DNA from: Elusimicrobiota bacterium
GTDB lineage: Bacteria; CG03; SLGR01; JAFGSA01
Direction of reading: 5' to 3'
DNA: 48,018 nt
NCBI GenBank assembly: GCA_016934855.1
Contig: JAFGSA010000041.1
Coordinates: forward strand, 1-48,018
Within the stretch, counting starts at the first letter, position 1. The number at the start of each line of letters is the position of its first letter. The notes beneath the pieces were generated by a model that saw only the letters and a program-made list of their open reading frames with translations, was not told where the DNA came from and did not search any database. The position numbers were made by a program, and so were the translations under genes. Positions 7,567 to 16,912 of this stretch are shown piece by piece.

Positions 7567-9931
7567 TATCACCAGGATACCCACGGCTGTCCTTTACGCG
7601 GCTTTTGCCGCCTGGGCGTACGCGGTGCTGGGCAGTTTTTTCAGGTACCACGGCATAAATCCGGGTTTATCCCGTTTTTTTACCGCCGCGGGGAAAATAG
7701 AGCCCGCCAGGTTTCTCTTTCTGGCCTCCGGGTACATGTATTCAGTCATGATCCTTGCGGCCATACTGGCCTCCGCCTTCTTTATCGGCAAGAGGATAAC
7801 CCGGCTTTTCAGCCCGGAACCAGGCGGTTTTGCAGAAGAAGCGGTTTTATACACAGGGCTGGGACTCGGGGCGCTGTCATACCTTACGCTGTTTATCGGC
7901 GAGCTGGGTCTTCTTTATGCCCCGGTTTTCTTTCTGCTGACGGCCGCTCTTGCCGTGCCGGGAATAATCGAATTCATATCAGGCTCCCGGGAACTGGATA
8001 TCAGACCGTACAGGAAACTCTCGGCCGGAATAAAGATTATAGCTTTCCTGCTCTGCGCCGCTGCCATTTTCAACCTTCTGATGAGCTTTACCCCGGAGAT
8101 GTTCTACGACTCCCTCAACTACCACCTCGGCATGCCCAATTACTACAGGGTATATCACAGGATCCTTCCTCTTCCGTACAAGATACTCGCAAGCTATCCC
8201 CTTGCTGTATCCATGCTGTATACTATGGGAATAATACTCAAAGACTTCATGATAGCGAAGCTTCTGAACTGGGCTTTCGGCATCCTGCTCGTCTTCTCCA
8301 TAATCAATTTCTGCCTGAGGCACTTAAAGAGCATGCCGGCGGCTATTCTCGCAGCGGCCGCTTTTTATCTAACGCCGACGGTCATAATCAGGTCATGGAC
8401 CGCGACCAACGATATAGGGCTGGCCTTTTTCATCTTCACGAGCCTCTCTTTTCTCATTAACGCCCTGCGGGAGCAGTCCCCCGGCGGCAGAAAGTGGCTG
8501 CTGCTCTCCGCCGTATTCGCCGGGCTCGGCATGGGAACCAAGTATACCTCGGCATTTTTCATTTTCGGCATGCTCGGGATATTTACCGTCGGCGCGTTTA
8601 AAACATCTGTCAGGAATGCGGCCGGGAAAGCGGCGCTTTGGCTGGGCGTTTCTATCGCAGTCTTTTCCCCGTGGATGCTTAAGAATTACCTGGAATCCGG
8701 CAACCCGGTTCATCCTTTCTTTTCCGGCAGGATAAAAGTCAGGTACCCCTACGCTATCAACAGCAGCAACTCCATAGATTTCTTTTCCGACCCGGCAGGC
8801 AAGACTACAGGTCTGAAATCCGTTCTGAGCCTTCCCTGGCAGCTGAGCGTCAAGGGCGGCGGAGATCCCGAGTTCGCCTCCCCGGATTATTACATGATAG
8901 GCTCCGTCTTCATTCTCTTTTTGCCCCTTGTCCTCCTGTTGAGAAAAGATGAAGGGTCCGGGGTCATAGGCGACCTGATCGTCTTTTCGGTTTTTTCATA
9001 CATTTTCTGGGCGCTCTTCTCGGATTCCAGGATAAAATATTACACCCCTGCCGTGCCGGCGCTAGGCGTAATGGCCGGTTATGCCATAGAGCGCACGGGC
9101 ATCCGCAGCAGGGTTTTCCGGAACGCGCTGGTTTTCCTGTTTTTCATACTCGTTTTATGCAATTTCCTGATGTCACTGCCGGTCGCCGACCTTATGTACA
9201 GGCCTTTTTCCCTGCTAACCGGGGCGATAGACAGGGACTCTTTCCTTTCGGATTCGCAGCCCGGTTACCCCAACCCGTCATACGCCGTCTACGGCTACAT
9301 AAACAGGAACCTTCCGCGGGACGCCAGGGTGCTTATCTCGGGCGACGCGAAATGCCTGTATATCGACAGGAAATTCCTGTGCGCATCCGCACAGAATCTT
9401 AACCCGCTCATAGAATACATCCGGGGCGCGCCGGATCCCGCCGGGCTTCGTTCAGTCCTGGTAAAAGACGGCTTCACGCATATAGTTGTAAACGAGCCCG
9501 AGACTGTCAGGAACTCCGGCTACGGTAACCTGTATTTTTCACGCAGCGATCTTGAGATACTCGGCGGCTTCTGGAACTCTTACCTGAGGGAACTTTATTC
9601 CTATAAAGGCGTGTACCTGTACGAGATACTGCCCGCAAAAGCGGAAACGGGCACGTCACCTTCAAACCCCGTAGTCTCGGCTTACCGCAGATCCCTCCTT
9701 TCGCGTGCGGCCAAGCAGATAGACAGGAAGAGATGGGAGCAGGCGCTGGTCCCTCTTTCGGAACTCATAGAAAACGGCCTGGCCGAGCACGGCACGTACT
9801 ACATGGCAGCCGTATGCCATTATTACAGAAAAGAATACAAAGAAGCGGAAAAATATGCTACAATTGCCTATCAGCAAAGAAAGGACGATAACTACAGAAA
9901 GCTCTTGGAAATTCTGCGGGAAATACGATGA
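7541..9931 (+). CDS. GT-C (ArnT/PMT-like) membrane glycosyltransferase with C-terminal TPR
   Basis: A 796-residue integral membrane protein. Roughly the first 560 residues hold about a dozen hydrophobic segments. The first large loop carries the acidic motif around Asp190 (FYDSLNYHLGMP), a hallmark of GT39/GT83-like transferases that use polyprenyl-phosphate sugars outside the membrane. A soluble domain follows (about 565-690). The last ~100 residues contain paired helices with TPR spacing (YYMAAVCHYYRKEYKEAEKY). Such enzymes add sugars to lipids or proteins in the periplasm, making this the likely export-side step of the cluster. The ATG lies inside the preceding deacetylase gene, and the stop overlaps the DUF1015 start by 4 bases. 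Confidence 0.85.
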   Translation: MKDRKKQADITRIPTAVLYAAFAAWAYAVLGSFFRYHGINPGLSRFFTAAGKIEPARFLFLASGYMYSVMILAAILASAFFIGKRITRLFSPEPGGFAEEAVLYTGLGLGALSYLTLFIGELGLLYAPVFFLLTAALAVPGIIEFISGSRELDIRPYRKLSAGIKIIAFLLCAAAIFNLLMSFTPEMFYDSLNYHLGMPNYYRVYHRILPLPYKILASYPLAVSMLYTMGIILKDFMIAKLLNWAFGILLVFSIINFCLRHLKSMPAAILAAAAFYLTPTVIIRSWTATNDIGLAFFIFTSLSFLINALREQSPGGRKWLLLSAVFAGLGMGTKYTSAFFIFGMLGIFTVGAFKTSVRNAAGKAALWLGVSIAVFSPWMLKNYLESGNPVHPFFSGRIKVRYPYAINSSNSIDFFSDPAGKTTGLKSVLSLPWQLSVKGGGDPEFASPDYYMIGSVFILFLPLVLLLRKDEGSGVIGDLIVFSVFSYIFWALFSDSRIKYYTPAVPALGVMAGYAIERTGIRSRVFRNALVFLFFILVLCNFLMSLPVADLMYRPFSLLTGAIDRDSFLSDSQPGYPNPSYAVYGYINRNLPRDARVLISGDAKCLYIDRKFLCASAQNLNPLIEYIRGAPDPAGLRSVLVKDGFTHIVVNEPETVRNSGYGNLYFSRSDLEILGGFWNSYLRELYSYKGVYLYEILPAKAETGTSPSNPVVSAYRRSLLSRAAKQIDRKRWEQALVPLSELIENGLAEHGTYYMAAVCHYYRKEYKEAEKYATIAYQQRKDDNYRKLLEILREIR

Positions 9932-11127
9932 TAAACAGGATACTGCCGTTTAAGGGAATCAGATACAACCCGGATAAGGTCGATATAAGCAGCTGCGTCG
10001 CCCCTCCTTACGACGTCTTCAATTACGGTGACGAGACTGACAGGAAGCTGAGGAGCAGCCGTTTCAATATCGTTCACATACAGAAACCCGAAGGCGACGG
10101 CGACCTTAAATACGAAAACGCTGCGCGCATATACAGGGAATTCCTTGAAGAGCGGATACTGATCACGGAAGAAGACTGCGGGGCGTACGTGCTGTGCCAG
10201 TCCTGGGGCGGCAATTCCAGGACGGGCATCCTGGCCTGCGTGGGACTGGACGATTCCTACACCTCCATCAGGAGGCACGAGAAGACCAAGGCGGCTCCGA
10301 TAGAAGACCGCCTGAAGCTGACCATGTCCACCGGGCTTAACATAGGCAGCATATTCGCCGTTTTCGGAGACGCCCAAGGCATCATAACCGGCTCGATGAA
10401 AAAGACCATGACGCCTTCCAACCTGCTCTACGAGTTCACTTTTCCCGAAGGCATAATAAACCGCCTTTATTTCGTCAAAGACCCGGAATTCCTCGGAATG
10501 ATAGGCGAGACAGTCCTCTACATAGCCGACGGGCACCACAGGTACCACACCATGCTGGAGTACAGGAAATTCATGAGAAAAAACGCGGGCATGTATTCTC
10601 CCGAAGACAGTTACGAATCCACCATGATGTTCCTTGTCCCGGACACGGAGATCCTCATCCTGCCCTATCACAGGTACCTGAAAAACATGCAGGACAGCAA
10701 GGTTGAGAATATGCTGGATAACGTCTCTGTTGATTTCAAGGTAATGAAATCCGGCGACGCCCGGGTGCCTTTGCCTGGAGAGATAACGATTTTTCACAAC
10801 CCGAATTTTTACACGTTGGGGATACCGGCCGGCACCGGTGTCATAGATGTGGAGTTCCTGCACAGGAACATCCTCGAACCCTACCTGGGACTTACCGAGG
10901 AAAAGATAAAATCTTGCGATATGCTGCGCTACATACCCGGTGACCGGGACATCCCGGAGCTTGCGCGCCGCTCCGTAGAAGACGGCTGCCAGGCGGCTTT
11001 TTTCCTGAGCCCGGTGAGTTTCTCCCAGATAAAGGAAACGGCCGACAGGGACGAAACGATGCCCAGAAAATCTACTTTTTTCTTTCCCAAGGTCCCCACC
11101 GGGATAGTGCTGAATTCACTGATATAA
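9928..11127 (+). CDS. DUF1015 family protein
   Basis: A 399-residue protein with the layout of DUF1015: an N-terminal FKGIRYNPDKV segment followed by VAPPYDV, an IRRHEKTKAAPIEDRL stretch, and the signature ADGHHRYHT with His203, His204 and Arg205. The family is widespread and lacks a firmly established function as far as I know; its conserved His and Arg suggest a nucleotide or phosphate-handling enzyme. It starts with an ATGA overlap to the glycosyltransferase gene, so it belongs to the + strand operon by transcription. Its function may still be unrelated to glycans, since DUF1015 genes are often found near serine metabolism genes. It is the last + strand gene. Confidence 0.9.
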   Translation: MINRILPFKGIRYNPDKVDISSCVAPPYDVFNYGDETDRKLRSSRFNIVHIQKPEGDGDLKYENAARIYREFLEERILITEEDCGAYVLCQSWGGNSRTGILACVGLDDSYTSIRRHEKTKAAPIEDRLKLTMSTGLNIGSIFAVFGDAQGIITGSMKKTMTPSNLLYEFTFPEGIINRLYFVKDPEFLGMIGETVLYIADGHHRYHTMLEYRKFMRKNAGMYSPEDSYESTMMFLVPDTEILILPYHRYLKNMQDSKVENMLDNVSVDFKVMKSGDARVPLPGEITIFHNPNFYTLGIPAGTGVIDVEFLHRNILEPYLGLTEEKIKSCDMLRYIPGDRDIPELARRSVEDGCQAAFFLSPVSFSQIKETADRDETMPRKSTFFFPKVPTGIVLNSLI

Positions 11128-11149
11128 CAGCGGTCCGGCGGAAGCTATT
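11128..11149. other. Convergent intergenic gap without a visible terminator
   Basis: Only 22 bases separate the stop of the DUF1015 gene (+) from the stop of the M16 protease gene (-). Neither strand shows a stable hairpin followed by a T tract here. Two long operons therefore run into each other, and termination must be Rho-dependent or lie inside the opposing genes. Confidence 0.6.
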
Positions 11150-13744
11150 CTATTCAGGGGAAGTTATTACGGCTACGGGATTCCTGAAATATTTTTTTAC
11201 AACGCACTCTATGTCTTTCCTTGTAACGTTTTTTATCTTTTCCGCGTAATCGCGTTCAAAATCGTAGCCGAAGCCGAGTATCTCGTTGAGCGCGTAATCC
11301 CTGGCCTGCGACATGGGCGTCTGCCTGGCAAGCAGATCCTCCGTTATTATGAGGTTTTTCGCGGTCTCGATCTCCTTGTCCGTGTACTTACCCGACTTCA
11401 TCTTCTGAACGGCATTTTCTATTTCCCAGTAGGTGCTCTTGTATTTTTCCGCGGTTGTCGCCGCGTATATGAAGAAACAGCCCGCCTTTATGTAGTTGAC
11501 GTTCTGTCCGTGCACCACGTACACGAGCTCCTTTCCCCTCAGGCTGTCATGCAGCCATCCGCCGGGATAACTGCCTCCTGACATTATGACGTCCACCGCT
11601 TCGAGGGCCGTTCTGTCTTCGATATCGAATACGGTCGCCGCAGGGAACCCGTAGAATATCACAGCCAGGTCCTTTCCGGTCGAATAATTCCTTACAACAG
11701 GCTTATCCGGAGACAGCGCGCCGGCCTGATAATCAGGCAGAGCGGTCTGCGCCCCTTTCACGCCGGAGAAAGCCCGGCTCAGGTGCTCCTTCATCGCAGC
11801 GATCTCGAAATCTCCCGCTACCGATATAACTATGTTCGAGGGCACCATAAAGTCCCCGTGGATTTTCCTGAGTTTTTCGGAAGTTATGCCCCCTACGCTC
11901 TCGGCGGTCCCCTTTATGCTCTGCGAGTACGGTGAATCTGAAGGAAAAACATGCCGCACGAAGTTCAGGTAAGCTTCTTCGTACCAGTCGTTCTTCTGCT
12001 GTTCTATGGATTCGAGCGTCAGTTTCCTGGCTTTTTCTATCTCGTCCTGCGCGAACCGGGGATTGAAGATTATATCGCGTATGAGGTCAGTCATTTTAGC
12101 GTAGTCTTCCGACAGCGACGCGGCTTCGAGGTACAGGGTGTTATTACCGCTCGAGACCGAAAATTCGGCACCCATGCGTTCGAACTCGTCTGCCAGTCTT
12201 TCCCTGGTGTATTTCCCCGAACCCCTGGAGAGCATATTGGCATAGAACCGGAAGAGACCGGGGGTATCGTACACCCTGTCATAAGTGGCTCCTCCTTTTA
12301 TGAACACGGCATAATTTATCACGCCGGTACCGGGCAGCCTCTTTAATACTATCCTCATGCCGTTTTCAAGTTCGATCTTTTCGGGCTCGCTTTCCTGCCC
12401 GTTGTTCCCGGAAGCGGTGACTCCCGCATCACCCGTTTTACCCAGGAGCACCGCCCTGGAATACCTGTCCTGCGCAAGGTACCTGGCAGCCACCCTCCTT
12501 ATATCCTCCGATGTGACCCTTTTTATATTTTCCAGGTATTTGCCGGAAAAACCGGCATCCCCCGTCGAGATCACATCAGACCCGATCCTGGAAGTATAAC
12601 CGGTCACGGAAGTCCTGGAAAAAAGAAGGTCGGAGACCTCGAGCTTCTTGGCCTTGTCCAGCTCTTCCCGAGTCACGCCCTTTTCCGCCACGTCCTTTAT
12701 TATTCCGAGCACTTCCCTTTCAGCTTGATACAATGATGAGGGATCCGCAGTCTTTATGAATACCGAGAAATCCCCCTTACCGTACTCGGGTGTGTATGAA
12801 TACGTTTTTACCGCGTTAACCATCTGTTTTTCTTCCTTAAGTATCCTGACCAGGCGCGAGTTGGTGCCGCTGGTAAGTATCTCGCTCAGAAGATCCAGAG
12901 CGTAAAGGTTCGGATGGTCTATGGGGATCGTCAGCCAGTCAAGCATCATATAGGCGCCTTCTATATCCATGTACCCCGTCTTCTCCCTGATGCCGGTGAG
13001 ATCCGGTTCCGACGGCAGGGCCGGCGGTTCGTAAAAATTCCTTTCGTACGCGCCGTATTTCCTGTCTATCATATCCGCCGTTTTCCCGGCGTCTATATCT
13101 CCTCCCACTACTAGAAGGGCGTTGTTCGGCACGTATTTTTTCCGGTAATAGTCTTTTATGTTCTCCAGGGTGAGCTTCGCGAACAGCTCCCTGTAGCCTA
13201 TCACCGGGAACCTCGAAGGATGCACCCTGTAGAGGTTCTCCGAAGACAGCTTGTAAAGGCGCTTCTTCGGCTCCTCGTCGGATTTCTCTATCTCTCTCAT
13301 TATCACTCCCTGCTCCCTCCTGAATGCTTCGGGAGTTATCAGGTTCTCGAATACGAGTTCTCCCATGAGTTCAAGCGCCTCGGGATAATGTTCCCTGGTA
13401 GTGGTCATGTGATAGCAGGTATGCCCGTTCGAAGTATAGGCATTGAAGACGTTCCCGAATTTCATCATAAGCGCGTCGACTTCTCCCTTGGTCTTCTTCA
13501 GGGTGGGTCCTTCGGCCGTCAGGTGTTCGAGAAAATGGGATATGCCCGAACCGGGATATTCCTGTTCGTACACGCTCCCGGCTTTTATATATATTCTTAT
13601 CTCTACAGCCTTCGACCGGTGGTTTTCCCACAGAGCCGTCTTCAGCCCGTTGGAAAGCTCTTTCGTAATGATATCGTTTTTTTCAGCCATTGCCGTTACC
13701 GCGCATCCCAAAAGGGCCGCCAGTACTGCCGCGCGCCTAAGCAC
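11150..13744 (-). CDS. Exported M16 family zinc metalloprotease, two fused halves
   Basis: An 864-residue protein starting at GTG, 8 bases inside the end of htpX. A short N-terminal hydrophobic segment ends in AVTAMA before EKND, fitting a signal peptidase I site; a possible lipobox (LLGC, Cys14) gives an alternative lipoprotein reading. The first M16 half has the inverted zinc motif HFLEH (His70, Glu73, His74) and a downstream acidic REIEKSDEE helix. The second half, from about residue 455, has the M16 fold pattern but GLFRFYANML where HxxEH would be, so it is the structural non-catalytic partner. Most bacterial relatives encode the halves in separate genes or as one pitrilysin-like chain. 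Probable role: peptide degradation in the periplasm. Confidence 0.92.
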   Translation of the reverse strand: MLRRAAVLAALLGCAVTAMAEKNDIITKELSNGLKTALWENHRSKAVEIRIYIKAGSVYEQEYPGSGISHFLEHLTAEGPTLKKTKGEVDALMMKFGNVFNAYTSNGHTCYHMTTTREHYPEALELMGELVFENLITPEAFRREQGVIMREIEKSDEEPKKRLYKLSSENLYRVHPSRFPVIGYRELFAKLTLENIKDYYRKKYVPNNALLVVGGDIDAGKTADMIDRKYGAYERNFYEPPALPSEPDLTGIREKTGYMDIEGAYMMLDWLTIPIDHPNLYALDLLSEILTSGTNSRLVRILKEEKQMVNAVKTYSYTPEYGKGDFSVFIKTADPSSLYQAEREVLGIIKDVAEKGVTREELDKAKKLEVSDLLFSRTSVTGYTSRIGSDVISTGDAGFSGKYLENIKRVTSEDIRRVAARYLAQDRYSRAVLLGKTGDAGVTASGNNGQESEPEKIELENGMRIVLKRLPGTGVINYAVFIKGGATYDRVYDTPGLFRFYANMLSRGSGKYTRERLADEFERMGAEFSVSSGNNTLYLEAASLSEDYAKMTDLIRDIIFNPRFAQDEIEKARKLTLESIEQQKNDWYEEAYLNFVRHVFPSDSPYSQSIKGTAESVGGITSEKLRKIHGDFMVPSNIVISVAGDFEIAAMKEHLSRAFSGVKGAQTALPDYQAGALSPDKPVVRNYSTGKDLAVIFYGFPAATVFDIEDRTALEAVDVIMSGGSYPGGWLHDSLRGKELVYVVHGQNVNYIKAGCFFIYAATTAEKYKSTYWEIENAVQKMKSGKYTDKEIETAKNLIITEDLLARQTPMSQARDYALNEILGFGYDFERDYAEKIKNVTRKDIECVVKKYFRNPVAVITSPE

Positions 13745-14582
13745 GGTATGATTCCAGCCGCTTTATGCGTTCTTCTACCGCCGGGTGGGTAGAGAACATC
13801 TTTCTTATTCCCGACAACTTGAACGGGTTCACAATGAAAAGATGCGCTGTGACCGGATTCCCGTTTTTCACTTCTATCTTTTCGCTGTATCCCGCCAGTT
13901 TTCTGAGCGCACCGATCAAAAAAGCCGGGTTGCCGCTTATGACAGCCGCCTCTCTGTCGGCCTCGAACTCCCTGCTTCTGGAGACGGCCATCTGGATTAT
14001 CATCGCTGCCAGCGGCGCCACCACCGCGGCCACTATGAGCCCCAATGCGCCCGCGTTCCTGTCGTTTCTCCTTCCGCCGCCGAATATCATTGCCCACCTG
14101 GCCATAGACGCCAGAAACCCTATAGCCCCCGCCAGCGTCGCGGCGACCGTTGAAATCAGAATATCCCTGTGTTTTATATGCGACATCTCGTGCGCAATCA
14201 CCCCTTTAAGCTGGTTCCGGTCCATGCTCCTCAGGATGCCTTCCGTCAGCGCTATCGCGCTGTTAGCCGGGTTCCTGCCGGTTGCAAAAGCATTCGGGAT
14301 ATCCTGCGGTATAACGTATATGCGGGGAACGGGTACGCCTGCGTTCGCAGACAGTTCCTCGACCGCGCTTCCTATGCCCGGGTATTTCTTTACGTCCATT
14401 GGTACGGCCCGGTACATGGCCAGTACAAGTTTATCCGAGTACCAGTATGAAAAAAAGTTAAAAAGCAGGGCGAAGACCAGGGCTATCACCAGCCCCGACC
14501 TTCCTCCAGCAAGCTGTCCTATTGCCAAAAGAAGGGCCGTCATCACGGCCAGGAGCATGACTGTTTTAATATTATTGAGCAT
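13737..14582 (-). CDS. htpX: HtpX-type M48 membrane metalloprotease
   Basis: A 281-residue protein with two N-terminal membrane segments (about 5-25 and 30-48), then the zinc motif HEMSH (His131, Glu132, His135) and two further hydrophobic segments (about 150-200). A third zinc ligand is expected in the SREFEADREAA segment. Length and layout match HtpX, which degrades misfolded membrane proteins from the cytoplasmic side in concert with FtsH. It overlaps DUF116 upstream by 11 bases and the M16 protease downstream by 8, giving two envelope quality-control proteases in a row. Confidence 0.94.
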   Translation of the reverse strand: MLNNIKTVMLLAVMTALLLAIGQLAGGRSGLVIALVFALLFNFFSYWYSDKLVLAMYRAVPMDVKKYPGIGSAVEELSANAGVPVPRIYVIPQDIPNAFATGRNPANSAIALTEGILRSMDRNQLKGVIAHEMSHIKHRDILISTVAATLAGAIGFLASMARWAMIFGGGRRNDRNAGALGLIVAAVVAPLAAMIIQMAVSRSREFEADREAAVISGNPAFLIGALRKLAGYSEKIEVKNGNPVTAHLFIVNPFKLSGIRKMFSTHPAVEERIKRLESYRA

Positions 14583-15294
14583 TTTTTTCCTCCTCGGGAC
14601 CCGGGGAACCGATCAGGTCCTCCAGGTCGCTAATATCTATCCTGGTATTTATACACGGGCCTGAAGGCCTCGTGTTTTTAACCGCCATCACAGGTTTTCT
14701 CACAACCGCTTTTATACCCTCGGCCAGCTCGTATTCGCACGCCACGGCTATTATGCTGTCGGGATTCATCTTTTTCACTTTTTCTACCGCGAGCCTTCCG
14801 CCCCTGACCAGTTCCACGGGATACCCGGCGCGGCCGGCTATCCTTATCACATCGCACACCTGGCATTTACCGCAGCCCGCGCAATTGTTTACATCGGCCT
14901 CGAGGTTCTTTGTGCACTCGGAATTCTGTATGCACTTGGGCAGCAGCACCATCACCCTGCCCGAGACCTTCCTGTTCATCCTGTTGTTCGCGTATATATA
15001 GTTCCGGTACAGGCGGTCCCTGTCGGTCCCGAGTATTCCCGACACAAGCATGTTGAGACTGAGGTCTATATTAAACAGCATCCATCTTTTAACCAGCCCC
15101 GGAACGGGAATCAATTTTTCCGCGCCGAGAGCCGCCGCCAGGCCCAGCGTCCCCAGCGCCGCCAGGACCAGCGAGGCCGACCGTATGATGATGTTAGATG
15201 AGAAGATAATGCCGCATATCCCGGCAATAACCATGACCGAATCGGTTACGAGAACCTGGTAACAGACGCCCCCGGGCCTTTCGGATATTTTCAT
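14572..15294 (-). CDS. DUF116 family membrane protein with cysteine cluster
   Basis: A 240-residue protein. Two hydrophobic segments (about 15-35 and 40-57) precede a soluble domain with Cys121, Cys127, Cys138, Cys141, Cys144 and Cys147, a spacing that suggests an iron-sulfur cluster or zinc site. Further on are Cys186 (VACEYEL) and Cys214 (NTRPSGPC), both typical of DUF116. The family's function is not established. The gene overlaps fmt by 4 bases upstream and htpX by 11 downstream. The link to fmt also occurs elsewhere as far as I recall, suggesting a role tied to translation initiation or one-carbon metabolism, but that is inference. Confidence 0.88.
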   Translation of the reverse strand: MKISERPGGVCYQVLVTDSVMVIAGICGIIFSSNIIIRSASLVLAALGTLGLAAALGAEKLIPVPGLVKRWMLFNIDLSLNMLVSGILGTDRDRLYRNYIYANNRMNRKVSGRVMVLLPKCIQNSECTKNLEADVNNCAGCGKCQVCDVIRIAGRAGYPVELVRGGRLAVEKVKKMNPDSIIAVACEYELAEGIKAVVRKPVMAVKNTRPSGPCINTRIDISDLEDLIGSPGPEEEKNAQ

Positions 15295-16247
15295 GACAGC
15301 ATCTCTCCTGTTTCTACCTTGTGACCGGCCATGAACTCGCCTGCTTTCATAACCCTCTTTCCGGGCGGCTGGACAAGCAGTATATCGACTGCTGAATCAC
15401 CCGCGGCAACGGAGAACCGGTCTTTCCCGGCCCTTATTATCTCTCCAGGGCGTCCCGGGACGGCCTCGCCGCTCATGCGTGCCGAGAATATCTTTATGCG
15501 GACTTTTTCCCTGCCCATCCGCGTATAAGCTCCCGGTTCCGGGCTGAGCGCCCTTATCCTGTTTACTACCGACGCGGCCGGTTCGGCCCAGTCTATTCTC
15601 GTCATGCTCTTTGCGATCTTGGACGCGTATGCGTATTCCGATGCTTCCTGCTGGGCTTCGATCCCTATCTCCTCGCCAGCCGAAAGCTTCCCGATCAGTT
15701 CTTCGATAAGTATCACGCCCTCACGCGTCAGTTTTTCCTTGAGCGACCCGTAATCGTCCTCATCCCCGACATCAAGGACCTTGCGGGATATCATGCCGCC
15801 ATGGTCGATCTTCTCGTTTATGACCATGAGCGTGACCCCGGTCTGCCTGTACCCTTTCATGAGAGCCCACCTGACGGGCGCCGGGCCCCTCAGGTCAGGG
15901 AGGACCGAATAATGTATGTTATAGGCCCCAGATCTGAAAAGTCCGAGTATCCTGCCCGAGAATATCTGACCGTAATCCACCACCACGGCGATCTCGGCGT
16001 CAAGTTTCCCGAGCATATCGGCGGATTCCGGAAGGTTTATATCCGCGGATTGTACGCAGGCTATGCCATTATCCGCGCAGTATTCGGCTACCGGGTTCTT
16101 CTTTATCTTCCTCCCCCTGCCCGCGGGCTTGTCCGGCCCGGTAACCGCCAGCCTGAGGTTTATGTTCTCATTGCGGGCGAGCGAATCCAGGTAGCTGCAT
16201 CCTGTTCTGCTCCCGGAAAAGAATACCGTATCAATCCTTCTGCCCAT
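15291..16247 (-). CDS. fmt: Methionyl-tRNA formyltransferase
   Basis: A 318-residue enzyme of standard length that formylates Met-tRNA(fMet) with 10-formyl-tetrahydrofolate. The catalytic triad region is present: a NIH segment followed by SVLPDLRGPAPVRWA, and the later conserved aspartate in KIDHGGMI, where most homologues read LDTGD. The C-terminal OB-like tRNA-binding domain follows from about residue 205. It overlaps def by 17 bases upstream and DUF116 by 4 downstream. Pairing with deformylase is the classic arrangement, since both act on the initiator formyl group. Confidence 0.95.
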   Translation of the reverse strand: MGRRIDTVFFSGSRTGCSYLDSLARNENINLRLAVTGPDKPAGRGRKIKKNPVAEYCADNGIACVQSADINLPESADMLGKLDAEIAVVVDYGQIFSGRILGLFRSGAYNIHYSVLPDLRGPAPVRWALMKGYRQTGVTLMVINEKIDHGGMISRKVLDVGDEDDYGSLKEKLTREGVILIEELIGKLSAGEEIGIEAQQEASEYAYASKIAKSMTRIDWAEPAASVVNRIRALSPEPGAYTRMGREKVRIKIFSARMSGEAVPGRPGEIIRAGKDRFSVAAGDSAVDILLVQPPGKRVMKAGEFMAGHKVETGEMLS

Positions 16248-16728
16248 GCTTCTTTTTCCACCCCGCTTTGATGAGAGCCCATCTCCTTTTCAGGAACCCG
16301 AGCCTGTCGGGAAAAAGTATCCCGTTGAGATGGTCTATCTCATGCTGTATTACTATAGCCAGAAGCCCGCTGGCTATTATTATGCCGCGCTCTTCGTCCG
16401 GGCCGGTCTCGATCTTAACCACTGCCGAACGGGGCACATGGGCCGATACCCCTTTTACGCTCAGACAGCTCTCTTCGATAGACTGCTCGCCCTTCCGCTC
16501 GAGTATCACGGGGTTTACCAGGATAAGCGGCTTATTCATGTCATCCGAAGCCTGCTCGGATATAACGGCTATGCTCTTATCCAGCCCTATCTGCGGCGCG
16601 GCGAGCCCTATACCCTTGAAGATTATCATCGCCGTGACCATCTCGCTGTATATTTTATCCAGATCGTCCTTGACGACTTTCTCGCTCTTCTTCCTCAATA
16701 TGGGGTCCGGGTATATCCTGAGTTCCAT
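16231..16728 (-). CDS. def: Peptide deformylase
   Basis: A 165-residue metalloenzyme that removes the formyl group from nascent proteins. All three family motifs are visible: GIGLAAPQ, ESCLS (Ser replaces the usual Gly of EGCLS; the metal-binding Cys is kept) and QHEIDH with two metal-binding histidines and the catalytic Glu. The extra basic tail after the domain (RRWALIKAGWKKKHGQ) is unusual and may contact the ribosome. An AGGA-type ribosome site precedes the ATG. The 184-base gap between priA and def leaves room for a separate promoter. Confidence 0.96.
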   Translation of the reverse strand: MELRIYPDPILRKKSEKVVKDDLDKIYSEMVTAMIIFKGIGLAAPQIGLDKSIAVISEQASDDMNKPLILVNPVILERKGEQSIEESCLSVKGVSAHVPRSAVVKIETGPDEERGIIIASGLLAIVIQHEIDHLNGILFPDRLGFLKRRWALIKAGWKKKHGQKD

Positions 16729-16912
16729 TTAATCCTCACGCTTTAATCAATTAATATATAGATGCAGTATCCCGGCATAGGATTCCATCCGGAAGATATC
16801 CTTGATTTTCCATTTATGACCCGTGATTCATTCATCCGTTACCTCTAAACCGGCATATGACTTATTATATCCAGCAGACGTTTTGCCTTTCGCTCTTCAC
16901 GAGATACGTATT
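16729..16912 (-). promoter_or_regulatory. priA-def intergenic region, possible internal promoter
   Basis: This is the largest gap in the - strand gene run (184 bp). Read on the - strand it has an A/T-rich stretch with TATATT about 40 bases before the def ATG, but no convincing -35 element, and a GAGGA ribosome site just before def. I see no tRNA, hairpin terminator or 7-bp repeat in it. Its length suggests def-fmt-DUF116-htpX-M16 can be transcribed separately. Confidence 0.3.

Noticed and set aside
11128..11149. Bidirectional terminator between the convergent operons
   Set aside because: No stable stem with a T tract on either strand.
13440..13760. Small + strand frames opposite the M16 and htpX genes
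   Set aside because: Shadows of two well-supported proteases on the - strand.
16740..16912. A tRNA or small RNA in the priA-def gap
   Set aside because: I could not fold a cloverleaf or find a promoter-terminator pair.
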